Source: Pedobacter kyonggii
Lineage (GTDB): Bacteria; Bacteroidota; Bacteroidia; Sphingobacteriales; Sphingobacteriaceae
NCBI RefSeq assembly: GCF_004310665.1
Contig: NZ_SIXF01000012.1
Coordinates: 1 to 64,000, forward strand
Direction of reading: 5' to 3'
DNA: 64,000 nt
The notes under the pieces were generated by a model. The model did not search any database and had not been told where the DNA came from. It was given only the letters and a program-made list of their open reading frames with translations. The translations under genes and the position numbers were made by a program. This document shows positions 32,689 through 42,194 of the stretch, one piece after another (the first letter of the stretch is position 1; each line of letters begins with the position of its first letter).

Positions 32689-33303
32689 TTACTTATAATC
32701 TGATATTTGTATCTGATTTGTGCAGAAATTGTATTCTTGTATTTGATTAGAGCCAATTATTGTCAGGCGGTCCTTTCCAAAATTTTCGATCAGTTCGCGG
32801 TACCAATTTATTCCCTGAACGTCTAAATTGCTCGTTGGCTCGTCTAAAAATAAAATTGGTGTATCGGTACAACATGCCAAAGCTAGTTTGGTTCTTTGCT
32901 TCATTCCCGATGAAAAGTACTTGATTTCTTTGTTCGCTGCTTTTTCTAATCCTAATATGGTGATCAGCTTTTTTGAATCGAGTCCCGGAGCAAAATTTTT
33001 GAACTTAAAATGGAAATCAATGCTCTCTTTTAAGGTAAATGTTTCAACAAGTTCGAGATATGGGGCAGCCAGGCTGATGTATTTATAAATATTTTCTACA
33101 GAAATCTCTTTGGTGTCTGAGAATGAAATTTCTCCTTCCGAAGGAGATAAGCTACCCGTTAAAACGCTTAATAAAGTTGATTTACCAGAGCCATTAGGTC
33201 CCAGTATTGCATAACTATTGCCAGAGGTGAATTCAGTACTTAAATTTCTAAAAATCCATTCCTTATTAAACCTTCTGCCAACATTTTGTAAAGTGATATT
33301 CAT
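32689..33303 (-). CDS. ABC transporter ATP-binding protein
   Basis: A 204-residue ABC ATPase with Walker A LGPNGSGKST (near residue 34), signature FSSGMKQRTKLALA and Walker B ILFLDEPTSNLD. It has no membrane domain and no permease gene sits next to it; the next gene encodes a GNAT acetyltransferase. It resembles single-domain ATPases of exporter systems such as CcmA-like proteins. The cargo is unknown. Confidence 0.85.
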   Translation of the reverse strand: MNITLQNVGRRFNKEWIFRNLSTEFTSGNSYAILGPNGSGKSTLLSVLTGSLSPSEGEISFSDTKEISVENIYKYISLAAPYLELVETFTLKESIDFHFKFKNFAPGLDSKKLITILGLEKAANKEIKYFSSGMKQRTKLALACCTDTPILFLDEPTSNLDVQGINWYRELIENFGKDRLTIIGSNQIQEYNFCTNQIQISDYK

Positions 33304-33308
33304 TTGGG

Positions 33309-33791
33309 TTAAGCGCTAGGCGTTTGGAGTTTGGCGGTGATCGTTTTTATCATGCAAACGCTATTATCAACACCAATGTATTGCCCGTAGTTGGGCGTAA
33401 TGTGGTAACCCAATTTTAGGTAAAGTGCAATGGCTTCCGGTTGTTTCTTGCCTGTTTCTAAAACACATGCAGTAAAACCGAGTTCAGCAGCCCAGCTTTC
33501 TAATTCATTTAAAACTTTGGCAGCTATGCCTTGCTTTCTATAATCTGGATGTACAAACATTCTTTTAACTTCGGCTTCTGTTGCTGAAAAAAGCTTTATG
33601 GCACCACAGCCAACAGCAATTGCATTGTGATAAGCTACAATAACTTCTTTAATGGCATCAACCTTGTTAAACTGTGCATAAAAAGTATGGTCGTCACCAT
33701 CTCTAACAGCTAAATCCTTATCCAATAAAGCAACCAAAGTCCTAAAATCGGCATTGTCTGAATCGGTTCTGATTAGCATTAAATCACTCAT
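33309..33791 (-). CDS. GNAT family N-acetyltransferase
   Basis: A 160-residue GNAT fold. The acetyl-CoA binding motif A is VHPDYRKQGIAAKVLNELESWA, and the GYHITPNYGQY stretch lies near the end. It likely transfers acetyl groups to an amine or protein; the substrate is not visible. The gene is 5 nt from the ABC ATPase gene and is read first. Confidence 0.85.
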   Translation of the reverse strand: MSDLMLIRTDSDNADFRTLVALLDKDLAVRDGDDHTFYAQFNKVDAIKEVIVAYHNAIAVGCGAIKLFSATEAEVKRMFVHPDYRKQGIAAKVLNELESWAAELGFTACVLETGKKQPEAIALYLKLGYHITPNYGQYIGVDNSVCMIKTITAKLQTPSA

Positions 33792-33860
33792 GAATATATT
33801 TGAATTTGGTTAAGGCAATGGATTTTACCCTTCACCTTAAACCTTTCCGCTTCTACCTTA

Positions 33861-34646
33861 TTAGCTTCCCATTCCGAAACCCTTCATTACCCCGCGGTTA
33901 GAATTACGGATAAAATCTACAATTTCATCACGGATTTCCGTTGGTTTAAATTCGGCTTCAATCATGTCTAAAGCTTTCGTTACGTTATTGTGTTTTACAA
34001 AAAGCACACGGTAAATCTCTTGGATTTCGTCAATCTGCTCGTTAGTAAAACCTCTTCTGCGCAAACCCACAGAGTTAATGCCTGCATAAGAAAGTGGCTC
34101 GCGAGCTGCTTTTACATAAGGAGGAACATCTTTGCGTACCAATGAACCACCAGTTACAAAGGCATAAGAACCCACTTTAACGAATTGATGTATAGCAACC
34201 AAGCCTGCTAAAACGACATTGTTTCCAATGGTAATATGGCCAGCTAAGGTGGTGCTGTTTGAGAAAATGCAGTTGTTTCCAACTTCACAATCGTGCGCAA
34301 TATGTGAGTATGCCTGAATTAAACAATTGCTACCGATAGTGGTTTTCCATTTATCTTTTGTACCACGGTTAATGGTTACACATTCGCGGATAGTTGTATT
34401 GTCGCCAATTTCTGCAGTAGTAACTTCGCCGGCAAATTTTAAATCCTGTGGTTCGCCAGAAATAACAGCGCCAGGAAATATGCGGCAGTTTTTGCCGATA
34501 CGTGCACCATCCATAATGGTAACGTTCGATCCGATCCAGGTTCCTTCTCCAATTACAACGTCTTTATGTATCACTACAAAGGGTTCGATTACCACGTTTT
34601 CGGCAATCTTTGCCTGCGGATGTATGTATGCTAAAGGTTGTATCAT
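33861..34646 (-). CDS. lpxA: UDP-GlcNAc O-acyltransferase
   Basis: A 261-residue left-handed beta-helix with hexapeptide repeats (about 1-190) and a C-terminal helical domain. It catalyses the first step of lipid A synthesis. The conserved segments with the active-site His in SHIAHDCEVGNNC and GHITIGNNVVL are present. Its start overlaps the lpxC-fabZ stop by one base (TAATG), so it is coupled. Confidence 0.95.
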   Translation of the reverse strand: MIQPLAYIHPQAKIAENVVIEPFVVIHKDVVIGEGTWIGSNVTIMDGARIGKNCRIFPGAVISGEPQDLKFAGEVTTAEIGDNTTIRECVTINRGTKDKWKTTIGSNCLIQAYSHIAHDCEVGNNCIFSNSTTLAGHITIGNNVVLAGLVAIHQFVKVGSYAFVTGGSLVRKDVPPYVKAAREPLSYAGINSVGLRRRGFTNEQIDEIQEIYRVLFVKHNNVTKALDMIEAEFKPTEIRDEIVDFIRNSNRGVMKGFGMGS

Positions 34647-36058
34647 TATTGGGCGGGTTCTGCTTGTTTAACTTTTGAAATTTGAGCCATCATTTCGGCT
34701 TCGACAACGATTTTTTCCCCAACCATACCTACACCTTTCATCTGGGCAATGCCCCTTCTGATTGGTTCAAGTAAATCGCAGCGGAAAACAATAGTATCGC
34801 CAGGAAGAACCTGGGCCCTAAAACGTACGTTATCTATTTTTAAGAAATAGGTTAAATAATTTCTAGGATCTGGAACGGTGCTTAACACTAATATACCACC
34901 AACTTGAGCCATAGCCTCGATTTGAATTACACCCGGAAAAACTGGTGCACCAGGAAAGTGACCTTTAAAAAACTCTTCGTTCATGGTTACGTTTTTAACA
35001 CCTACCACATGGTTTTTAGAAAGTTCTAATATTTTATCAACGAATAAAAATGGTTGCCGGTGCGGCAAAATATCCATAATCTGAACAACGTCATACAATG
35101 GTTTTGCACTTGGATCGTAAACCTTTTGTATTTTTTTGTTTTTCTCTTTTTTAATCGCTGCTTTAATTTTTTTAGCAAAAGCAACGTTTGCTGCATGGCC
35201 CGGGCGGGCAGCCATAATATGGCCTTTTAAATGCATGCCAACCAAAGCTAAATCGCCGATCATATCTAATAATTTATGACGGGCAGGCTCATTTTGGTAA
35301 CGCAGCTCCATGTTGTTCAAAATTCCCTGGGGGGCAACATCGATATCTTTACGGTTAAATAATTTAGCCAGGTGGCGTAATTCATCTTTGGTAACTTCTT
35401 TATCTACAATTACAATGGCGTTATTTAAATCACCACCCTTAATTAAATTGTGCGATAATTGGTATTCCAATTCGTGTAGAAAACAGAAGGTACGGCAAGA
35501 AGCAATTTCTTTCTTAAACTCTGCAATGGTATTAATGCCAGCGTGCTGGCTGCCCAAAACAGGAGAATTATAATCAATCATACACGTAAAACGATAGTCG
35601 TCTAACGGCATGGCTACAATTTCTACTTTTCTATCTTCTTCGGTATAGGTAATGTTATGTGGGATGGTGAAATACTCGCGATCTGCATTTTGCTCAACTG
35701 TACCTACTTCCTCCAGTAAATCAACAAACTGGATAGAACTGCCGTCCATAATTGGGGTTTCTGGTCCATCTAATTTAATTAGTACGTTATCGAGGTCCAT
35801 ACCAACCAGCGATGCCATTACGTGTTCTACAGTGCTAACGCTAGCGCCATTTTGGGTAAGCGTAGTGCCTCGTGAGGTATCGGTAACGTTATCTGCATCG
35901 GCTTCGATAATCGGGTGGCCATCTAAATCAATACGCTGAAATTTAAAGCCATGATTTTCGGGGGCCGGGCAAAATGTTAAAGTAACATTAGCGCCTGTGT
36001 GTAAACCAACACCAGATGCCGATATTTCTTGTTTAATCGTTTTTTGTCTAACGTTCAT
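34646..36058 (-). CDS. lpxC-fabZ: Bifunctional LpxC deacetylase / FabZ dehydratase
   Basis: A 470-residue fusion typical of Bacteroidota. Residues 1-300 are LpxC, the zinc deacetylase committing UDP-acyl-GlcNAc to lipid A; the zinc histidines fall in STVEHVMASL and the HKLLDMIGDL segment. Residues about 320-470 are the hotdog FabZ domain with the HFPGAPVFPGVIQIEAMAQ helix. It joins fatty-acid and lipid A supply. It overlaps lpxD by 11 nt. Confidence 0.95.
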   Translation of the reverse strand: MNVRQKTIKQEISASGVGLHTGANVTLTFCPAPENHGFKFQRIDLDGHPIIEADADNVTDTSRGTTLTQNGASVSTVEHVMASLVGMDLDNVLIKLDGPETPIMDGSSIQFVDLLEEVGTVEQNADREYFTIPHNITYTEEDRKVEIVAMPLDDYRFTCMIDYNSPVLGSQHAGINTIAEFKKEIASCRTFCFLHELEYQLSHNLIKGGDLNNAIVIVDKEVTKDELRHLAKLFNRKDIDVAPQGILNNMELRYQNEPARHKLLDMIGDLALVGMHLKGHIMAARPGHAANVAFAKKIKAAIKKEKNKKIQKVYDPSAKPLYDVVQIMDILPHRQPFLFVDKILELSKNHVVGVKNVTMNEEFFKGHFPGAPVFPGVIQIEAMAQVGGILVLSTVPDPRNYLTYFLKIDNVRFRAQVLPGDTIVFRCDLLEPIRRGIAQMKGVGMVGEKIVVEAEMMAQISKVKQAEPAQ

Positions 36059-37124
36059 TGTGTATTGTATTCTTTTCCAGTTCAGCTGTAAGCTTTTTCA
36101 ATTCCTGTTCGAGCGCGTTTATTCTTTTTTCTACATCTGGAAGATGTTTAAAAATTACTGAGGCACGCATCCAGTTGCGCAATGGCTGCGCCGGACTACC
36201 GTGCCATTGTTTATTTTCTTCTGTAATATTAAAATTGATACCGGCCTGTGCGCCAATCTGAGTGCCCTTTGCTAAAGTTAAGTGCCCGGCTATACCAACT
36301 TGTCCGCCAACAACACTGTTAGGGCCAATTTTTGTACTTCCTGATATACCCGACTGTGCGGCTAAAACCGTGTTCTCGCCAATCTCTACATTGTGCGCAA
36401 TCTGGATCAGGTTATCGATTTTTGCACCTTTCTTTACAATTGTTGATCCCATTGTTGCACGATCTACAGTTGTATTTGCGCCAATTTCTACGTCATCTTC
36501 AATTATAACGTTTCCAATCTGAGGGATTTTATTGTAAGTGCCGTTTTTTTGTGGGGCAAAACCAAAACCATCGCTTCCTATAACGGTATTGGAATGAATA
36601 ACGACCCTGCTGCCGATTATTGAATTGTGATAAATTTTTACACCAGGGAAAAAAGTGCTGTTTTCGCCGACTTTAGAATTCGCGCCGATAAAGGTTTGCG
36701 CATTTATTTTACAGCCATCTGCAATTTCTACATTTTCGGCCACATAAGCAAAAGCATCTATAAACACGTTTTTGCCAATTTTCGCTGTAGGGTGAACAAA
36801 CGCCAGTTTGTCAATTCCAGATTGTGCGGTCTGGGCATTAACAGCTTCATTATATTTATCCAACAAGATTGTAAAAGCACTATATGGATTTTCTACACGT
36901 ATTAATGTACTGGTGTATGGTTGCGTAGGGGCGAAATCCTTTGATACGATAACGACTGACGCCTGAGTAGAATACAAAAAATTTTCGTACTTAGGGTTCG
37001 AAAGAAAAGACAAGGAGCCTTCCTTTCCGTCTTCTATTTTAGAAAGTTCGGTAACGGCTACATCGGGGTTGCCATCAATGGAACCGTTTAGAAACTGACT
37101 TATCTGCGTGGCAGTAAATTGCAT
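36048..37124 (-). CDS. lpxD: UDP-3-O-acylglucosamine N-acyltransferase
   Basis: A 358-residue LpxD: N-terminal uridine-binding domain (about 1-100), left-handed beta-helix of hexapeptide repeats (about 105-310) and C-terminal helix. The active-site His segment NLIQIAHNVEIG is present. It performs the third step of lipid A synthesis. It is the first gene of the lpxD-lpxC/fabZ-lpxA operon. The start MQFTATQISQFL matches the family, although the promoter sits so close that the mRNA may be leaderless. Confidence 0.94.
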   Translation of the reverse strand: MQFTATQISQFLNGSIDGNPDVAVTELSKIEDGKEGSLSFLSNPKYENFLYSTQASVVIVSKDFAPTQPYTSTLIRVENPYSAFTILLDKYNEAVNAQTAQSGIDKLAFVHPTAKIGKNVFIDAFAYVAENVEIADGCKINAQTFIGANSKVGENSTFFPGVKIYHNSIIGSRVVIHSNTVIGSDGFGFAPQKNGTYNKIPQIGNVIIEDDVEIGANTTVDRATMGSTIVKKGAKIDNLIQIAHNVEIGENTVLAAQSGISGSTKIGPNSVVGGQVGIAGHLTLAKGTQIGAQAGINFNITEENKQWHGSPAQPLRNWMRASVIFKHLPDVEKRINALEQELKKLTAELEKNTIHNER

Positions 37125-37128
37125 CGTA

Positions 37129-37158
37129 CAAAGGTATATGTTAAATTGATATGAACAA
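37129..37158 (-). promoter_or_regulatory. Promoter of the lpxD operon
   Basis: On the minus strand TTG (37156-37158) is followed after 19 nt by TACCTTTG (37129-37136), an ideal Bacteroidota promoter. The -7 box ends only 4 nt before the lpxD ATG, so transcription should begin at or next to the start codon. Confidence 0.65.
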
Positions 37159-37246
37159 AAAAACCTGCTCGGGTTAAACTGTGTATATTTTACACAATAA
37201 TAAGACTTAAAACGGCACTAAAAGTTAAATATTTTGTTAAATAACC

Positions 37247-38470
37247 TTAAATCCCTCTGGGGTAACACAGGATATATTTTTCTACAGTTTTTTGCAGCGA
37301 CTCCAGATTAGACAAATCTGAAGCCTTTGCAATATCAACAATATCATTATTTTTCATCAAAATCTTGATATTTCCAACCCCTGCGTTATATGCGCGGTTT
37401 TGGATCGAATCGGTAAAAACAAAATACCGTGCTTCTTCGGGTTTGATTTCTAATAAATTAACCGCGGCATCCTGTAAAAAGGTTACGCGGTTAAGATTGG
37501 CCATTTCGTTGCCCATTTCTACCTTGTAAAGATTTCTTGAAGTAAGCATTTTACATAACGTAGACAAAATTTTATCAGGATGTTTGGTCCAGACCTTAAC
37601 AGCTGCATAAATATCCTGATCATCAAGGTTGGTAAAATGTTCCAGATTTTCGTGTTGAGAGAAGAAATTAGCCTCGTTAATATCGTTTTTTAAGAAATAA
37701 TTTAATGATGGCGAAGCAAATAAATCGGCTCCAGTGGCTGATAATTCTTTTGCACGCTCTAGTAGCTTTACTAAAATCATCTCGCCAGCAATAACAGTTT
37801 TGTGCAGATAAACCTGCCAGTACATCAGCCGGCGGGCAATTAAAAATTTCTCGATAGAATAAATGCCTTTCTCCTCAATCACCAGATCATCATCGTAAAC
37901 GTTAAACATCTTAATAATCCGATCGAAACTGATTACACCTTCACTAACACCCGTAAAAAAGCTATCGCGGTTTAAATAATCCATCCGATCTAAGTCTAAC
38001 TGACCGGAAATCAGTTGGTGAAGAAACTTTTTGGGATAGGTGCCATTAAAAATTTCGATGGCATGGGTTAACCGCCCTTCAAAATGCACATTTAGATCGC
38101 GCATCAGTTTTGCCGAAATATCTTCATGTTTAATTCCAGTTACTAAAGAATGTTCTAATGCATGCGAAAAAGGGCCGTGGCCGATATCGTGTAGTAAAAT
38201 GGCCAAAATGGCGGCTTCTTCTTCGCCATCGGTTATGGTATGTCCTTTACTTCTTAAAAGATTTATGGCCAAACTCATTAAATGCATGGCCCCTAAAGCA
38301 TGGTGGAAACGCGTATGCAATGCACCTGGATAAACCAAATGAGTCATCCCAAGCTGTTTGATGTAACGCAAACGCTGGAAATAAGGATGTGATATCACAT
38401 CGTAAACTAATTCGGATGGAATACTGATGAAACCGTAAACCGGATCATTTATTATTTTCTTCTTGTTCAA
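37247..38470 (-). CDS. HD domain phosphohydrolase (dGTPase/SAMHD1-like)
   Basis: A 407-residue HD superfamily protein. The metal-binding segments are HHALGAMHLM, LLHDIGHGPFSHALEH and DRMDYLNRDSFF, as in dNTP triphosphohydrolases of the SAMHD1 type. It may cut dNTPs or other nucleotides; the exact substrate is not known. The only possible start is TTG at 38470, because a stop codon (TAA) lies two codons upstream in frame, an unusual but plausible initiation. It is read before the lpxD operon. Confidence 0.88.
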   Translation of the reverse strand: MNKKKIINDPVYGFISIPSELVYDVISHPYFQRLRYIKQLGMTHLVYPGALHTRFHHALGAMHLMSLAINLLRSKGHTITDGEEEAAILAILLHDIGHGPFSHALEHSLVTGIKHEDISAKLMRDLNVHFEGRLTHAIEIFNGTYPKKFLHQLISGQLDLDRMDYLNRDSFFTGVSEGVISFDRIIKMFNVYDDDLVIEEKGIYSIEKFLIARRLMYWQVYLHKTVIAGEMILVKLLERAKELSATGADLFASPSLNYFLKNDINEANFFSQHENLEHFTNLDDQDIYAAVKVWTKHPDKILSTLCKMLTSRNLYKVEMGNEMANLNRVTFLQDAAVNLLEIKPEEARYFVFTDSIQNRAYNAGVGNIKILMKNNDIVDIAKASDLSNLESLQKTVEKYILCYPRGI

Positions 38471-38581
38471 TCGTTAAAAATAGTTAAATAGAAAGATACG
38501 GTACAAAAATTGCTATTTTTATTTATAGTTTGATTTACCTGCCAAAATTAAAAGGCAATACTTACCTATTTTTACAATAAC

Positions 38582-40135
38582 ATGCAAGAAACTAAAATAT
38601 TATGGGCCGATGATGAAATCGACTTATTAAAACCTCATATATTATTGCTCAATGATAAAGGTTACCATGTAACTACATTTACCAATGGAAACGATGCATT
38701 AGAGGCATTTGGAAAAGCTCATTTTGACCTGGTTTTTTTGGACGAAAATATGCCGGGGATGAGTGGGATTGAGACCTTATCGGCCATTAAAAATTTAAAT
38801 CCCGATGTTCCTGTTGTGCTGATTACCAAAAGTGAAGAAGAGAACTTGATGGAGGATGCGATAGGCAGCAAAATTGATGATTACCTGATCAAACCCGTAA
38901 ATCCAAAGCAGGTTTTACTAACCATTAAAAAGCTGATCGATAACAAACGCCTGGTAAGCGAGAAAACTTCTATGGCTTACCAGCAGGATTTCCGCCGATT
39001 GGGTATGACGCTTGGCGACAGGCTGAATTACGAAGAGTGGGTGGATGTGTATAAAAAAATCGTTTTTTGGGAGCTGGAACTTGAAAAACTCGATGACCCG
39101 CAAATGCATGAAATTTTAACCATGCAGAAACAGGAGGCCAATACACAGTTTACTAAATTTATCGAAGAACATTATTTAGGCTGGATTAAAGAAAAAGATA
39201 AAGCCCCCTTGCTCTCTAATGAATTGCTAAAGAAAAAAGCCTTCCCTCATATTAACGATACCACACCGGTCTTTTTTATTCTGATTGATAATTTACGTTA
39301 CGATCAGTGGAAAATCATTAATCCGCTAATTTCTGAATATTTCAGAATTGATGAAGAAGATATGTACACGAGCATTTTGCCAACAGCGACACAATATGCC
39401 CGTAACGCCATCTTTTCGGGCATGATGCCTTTGGATATGGAGAAACGTTTCCCACAGCTGTGGCAGAACGATGATGATGAAGGTGGAAAAAACATGCACG
39501 AAGAAGCTTTTCTGGCCGATAACATTAAACGTAGTTTAAGAAAAGATTGTAAATTCAGTTATAATAAAATCCTCACTTTTGAGCAAGGGAAAGATCTTGT
39601 TGATCAGACCAATAACTTGTTGCAGAACGATTTCAATGCCATCGTATTCAACTTTGTTGATATGTTAAGCCATGCCCGTACGGATATGCAGATGATCCGC
39701 GAGCTGGCCAATGATGATGCCGCTTACCGTTCGTTAACCTTATCTTGGTTTGAACATTCGCCACTTTGGGATTTGTTGAAAAAAATCTCACAGAAAAAGG
39801 TAAAAGTGATCATCACAACCGATCACGGAACCATCCGTGTTAAAAAACCAGTTAAAGTAATAGGCGATAGGAGCACAAACACCAATTTAAGGTATAAACA
39901 AGGTAGAAACCTTAATTTTAATGCAAAAGAAGTGTTTTTGATTAAAAATCCTCATGATGCGTTGTTGCCTAAAATTAACATCAGCAGCAGTTATATTTTT
40001 GCAAGAGAAGATAGCTATTTCGTTTATCCTAATAATTACAATCAGTTTGTGAATTACTATAACGAAACCTTCCAGCATGGAGGTATCTCACTTGAGGAAA
40101 TGATTATACCGGTGGTGACGTATTCACCGAGGTAG
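38582..40135 (+). CDS. porX: PorX, type IX secretion response regulator with alkaline phosphatase-like effector
   Basis: A 517-residue protein: receiver domain (1-120, phospho-acceptor D54 in FLDENMPGMSG) followed by a PglZ/alkaline phosphatase superfamily domain (about 200-515) with the ITTDHGTIRV metal motif. PorX controls type IX secretion with sigma factor SigP and kinase PorY, and its effector domain has nucleotide phosphodiesterase activity. The conserved order porX-tsaE-ald is found across Bacteroidota. No other T9SS gene is in the window. Confidence 0.93.
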   Translation: MQETKILWADDEIDLLKPHILLLNDKGYHVTTFTNGNDALEAFGKAHFDLVFLDENMPGMSGIETLSAIKNLNPDVPVVLITKSEEENLMEDAIGSKIDDYLIKPVNPKQVLLTIKKLIDNKRLVSEKTSMAYQQDFRRLGMTLGDRLNYEEWVDVYKKIVFWELELEKLDDPQMHEILTMQKQEANTQFTKFIEEHYLGWIKEKDKAPLLSNELLKKKAFPHINDTTPVFFILIDNLRYDQWKIINPLISEYFRIDEEDMYTSILPTATQYARNAIFSGMMPLDMEKRFPQLWQNDDDEGGKNMHEEAFLADNIKRSLRKDCKFSYNKILTFEQGKDLVDQTNNLLQNDFNAIVFNFVDMLSHARTDMQMIRELANDDAAYRSLTLSWFEHSPLWDLLKKISQKKVKVIITTDHGTIRVKKPVKVIGDRSTNTNLRYKQGRNLNFNAKEVFLIKNPHDALLPKINISSSYIFAREDSYFVYPNNYNQFVNYYNETFQHGGISLEEMIIPVVTYSPR

Positions 40136-40178
40136 GTTAAGGGATTTGAGACATGAGACTGTTAATTTTCAATAGAAT

Positions 40179-40253
40179 CGTCCTCCTGAACTTATTTCAG
40201 GATCTGTCGCGATTGTAGGGTCTTCGACAGGCTCAGACTGACAAATCGCAAAT
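40179..40253. repeat. REP-like element
   Basis: An imperfect hairpin-forming element beginning TCCTCCTGAACTTATTTCAGGATC and ending TCTTCGACAGGCTCAGACTGACA. The end sequence recurs at 42120-42146. Confidence 0.6.
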
Positions 40254-40282
40254 AATCAGGCAAAAGCAATGCAATTATGTAT

Positions 40283-40290
40283 TACTTTTG
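40283..40290 (+). promoter_or_regulatory. -7 box of tsaE
   Basis: TACTTTTG matches TAnnTTTG and lies 16 nt before the chosen start. It includes the codons after an earlier in-frame ATG at 40277, which is therefore upstream of transcription and not used. Confidence 0.5.
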
Positions 40291-40306
40291 CCTTTATTTT
40301 TTTAAA

Positions 40307-40723
40307 ATGGATATCGAAGTTAACAGTTTAGCCGATTTACCTGCTGTTGCACAACAGCTATCAGATTTTGCCAGTGGCCAAAAAGTCTTCATTTTTGAGG
40401 GCGATATGGGGGCTGGGAAAACAACCTTTATTAAAAATTTCTGTAAACATTTAGGTGTTGATGATGTGGTTTCGAGCCCTACCTATTCTATCGTTAATGA
40501 ATATGAAAGTCCTAAGGGTTCGGTTTTCCATTTCGATTTTTATAGAATAAAAGATATTCACGAAGCTTATGACCTGGGCTATGAAGAATATTTTTATGGT
40601 GGTGGAGTTTGTTTAATAGAATGGCCTGAACGAGTGGAAGGGTTACTACCCGAAAAACATATTAAAATTGAGATAAATGAGCTGGATGAAAACCGCAGAT
40701 TATTCAGATTTTCGAAGGTATAA
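40307..40723 (+). CDS. tsaE: tRNA threonylcarbamoyladenosine biosynthesis ATPase
   Basis: A 138-residue P-loop protein with Walker A EGDMGAGKTTF and the SSPTYSIVNEY segment, required with TsaB, TsaC and TsaD to make t6A37 in ANN-decoding tRNAs. Downstream motifs FHFDFYRI and LIEWPERV are typical. Start at 40307 because the upstream ATG lies in the promoter. Confidence 0.94.
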   Translation: MDIEVNSLADLPAVAQQLSDFASGQKVFIFEGDMGAGKTTFIKNFCKHLGVDDVVSSPTYSIVNEYESPKGSVFHFDFYRIKDIHEAYDLGYEEYFYGGGVCLIEWPERVEGLLPEKHIKIEINELDENRRLFRFSKV

Positions 40724-40797
40724 CAATTAGTTATCAATAAATTAACAGATTTTCCTTATCTTGAACAACCTAAAACTATCAAAATTTTAAATTCAAC

Positions 40798-42024
40798 ATG
40801 GCTACAGGATTACGCGAAGGAATGGCCGATATAGCTCGTCAGGGTTTACTACAAACGCAAGAGGCAAAGCTAGAAACCAGAAATAAAAAAAACAGTCTAT
40901 ATATAGGAATACCCAAGGAGATTTCTTTCCAGGAAAATAGAATTGCATTAACCCCTTTATCTGTTGCATTATTGGTAAATAATGGGCACCGCGTTGTTCT
41001 GGAAAGTGGAGCCGGCATTGGAGCTAATTTTTCTGATACCGAGTATGCTGAGCAGGGCGCTAAAATTGCCTATAACAAAAAAGAAGTTTTCGATGCCGAT
41101 ATCCTGATGAAAATTGCACCTCCCATGTTGGAAGAGATTGAGATGATGCATAAAGGGCAAACACTTATTTCTTCGTTGCAAACGGGAACGCTAAAGCAGG
41201 ATTATCTGAAAGCGTTGATGCATAAAAAAATTAACGCATTATGTTTTGAGAATCTTCGCGATGAAGGTAATGTACTCAGCGTGGTACGCGCTATGAGCGA
41301 AATAGTGGGCTCGACCTCTATTTTGATTGCTGCAGAGTATTTGAGCAATGTAACAGGCGGAAAAGGTTTAATGCTTGGCGGCTTTACTGGTGTTCCTCCA
41401 ACAGAAATTGTCATTTTGGGTGCTGGAACGGTGGGTGAATATGCCGCCAGAACAGCTTTGGCATTGGGGGCCGAGGTAAAGGTTTTCGATAGCTCCATTT
41501 ACCGCTTACGCCGCCTGCAGAATAATTTAGGAAGCAGAGTGTTTACTTCGGTAATGCAACCTATTGTTTTGAATAAGGCTATTGTAACCTGCGATGTAGT
41601 AATAGGCGCCATTAGAGCTACCCACGGGCGTAGTCCATGCATAGTAATGGAAGAAACCGTTGCACGGATGAAACCACATTCGGTGGTAATTGATGTAAGC
41701 ATTGATCAAGGAGGCTGTTTTGAAACTTCTGAAGTGACAAATCACACCAATCCAGTGTTTAGAAAATACGATGTAATCCACTATTGTGTGCCAAATATCG
41801 CTTCGCGTGTGCCAAGAACGGCATCTTACGCTTTAACGAACATCTTTGCTCCAATTTTATTGGATATTGGTGAGTTTGGAGGTTTAATGAATATGGTATG
41901 GAATAATCCGGGCATTCGTGAAGCACTTTATATTTACCAGGGTAATTGTACCAATAAAGATCTGTCCGATATGTTCAATCTGCCATTTAAGGATCTTGAG
42001 TTGTTGGTGGTTTCGAATCAGTAG
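40798..42024 (+). CDS. ald: Alanine dehydrogenase
   Basis: A 408-residue enzyme of the AlaDH/PNT family interconverting alanine and pyruvate with NAD. Recognised are IGIPKEISFQENRIALTP, the VILGAGTVGEYAARTALALGA Rossmann motif and YCVPNIASRVPRTASYAL. About 40 residues precede the usual start, as in many Bacteroidota copies. It closes the conserved porX-tsaE-ald order. Confidence 0.93.
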   Translation: MATGLREGMADIARQGLLQTQEAKLETRNKKNSLYIGIPKEISFQENRIALTPLSVALLVNNGHRVVLESGAGIGANFSDTEYAEQGAKIAYNKKEVFDADILMKIAPPMLEEIEMMHKGQTLISSLQTGTLKQDYLKALMHKKINALCFENLRDEGNVLSVVRAMSEIVGSTSILIAAEYLSNVTGGKGLMLGGFTGVPPTEIVILGAGTVGEYAARTALALGAEVKVFDSSIYRLRRLQNNLGSRVFTSVMQPIVLNKAIVTCDVVIGAIRATHGRSPCIVMEETVARMKPHSVVIDVSIDQGGCFETSEVTNHTNPVFRKYDVIHYCVPNIASRVPRTASYALTNIFAPILLDIGEFGGLMNMVWNNPGIREALYIYQGNCTNKDLSDMFNLPFKDLELLVVSNQ

Positions 42025-42071
42025 AACTTTGCAATAAGGAGACTATCTATTTAGCGGATAAACCAACTAGA

Positions 42072-42146
42072 TGTCATCCTGAGCTTGTCGAAGGACATTT
42101 TGTTCGTTATTCAAATGTAAAGGTCTTCGACAGGCTCAGACTGACA
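42072..42146. repeat. REP-like hairpin element
   Basis: A 75-nt imperfect palindrome: TGTCATCCTGAGCTTGTCGAAGGAC pairs with GGTCTTCGACAGGCTCAGACTGACA. It shares its right half with 40179-40253. It lies between ald and the dipeptidase gene. Confidence 0.7.
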
Positions 42147-42194
42147 ACCGTTTTAACTTGACAGCGGTAATGACCTATGCCAAATACCAATTAT

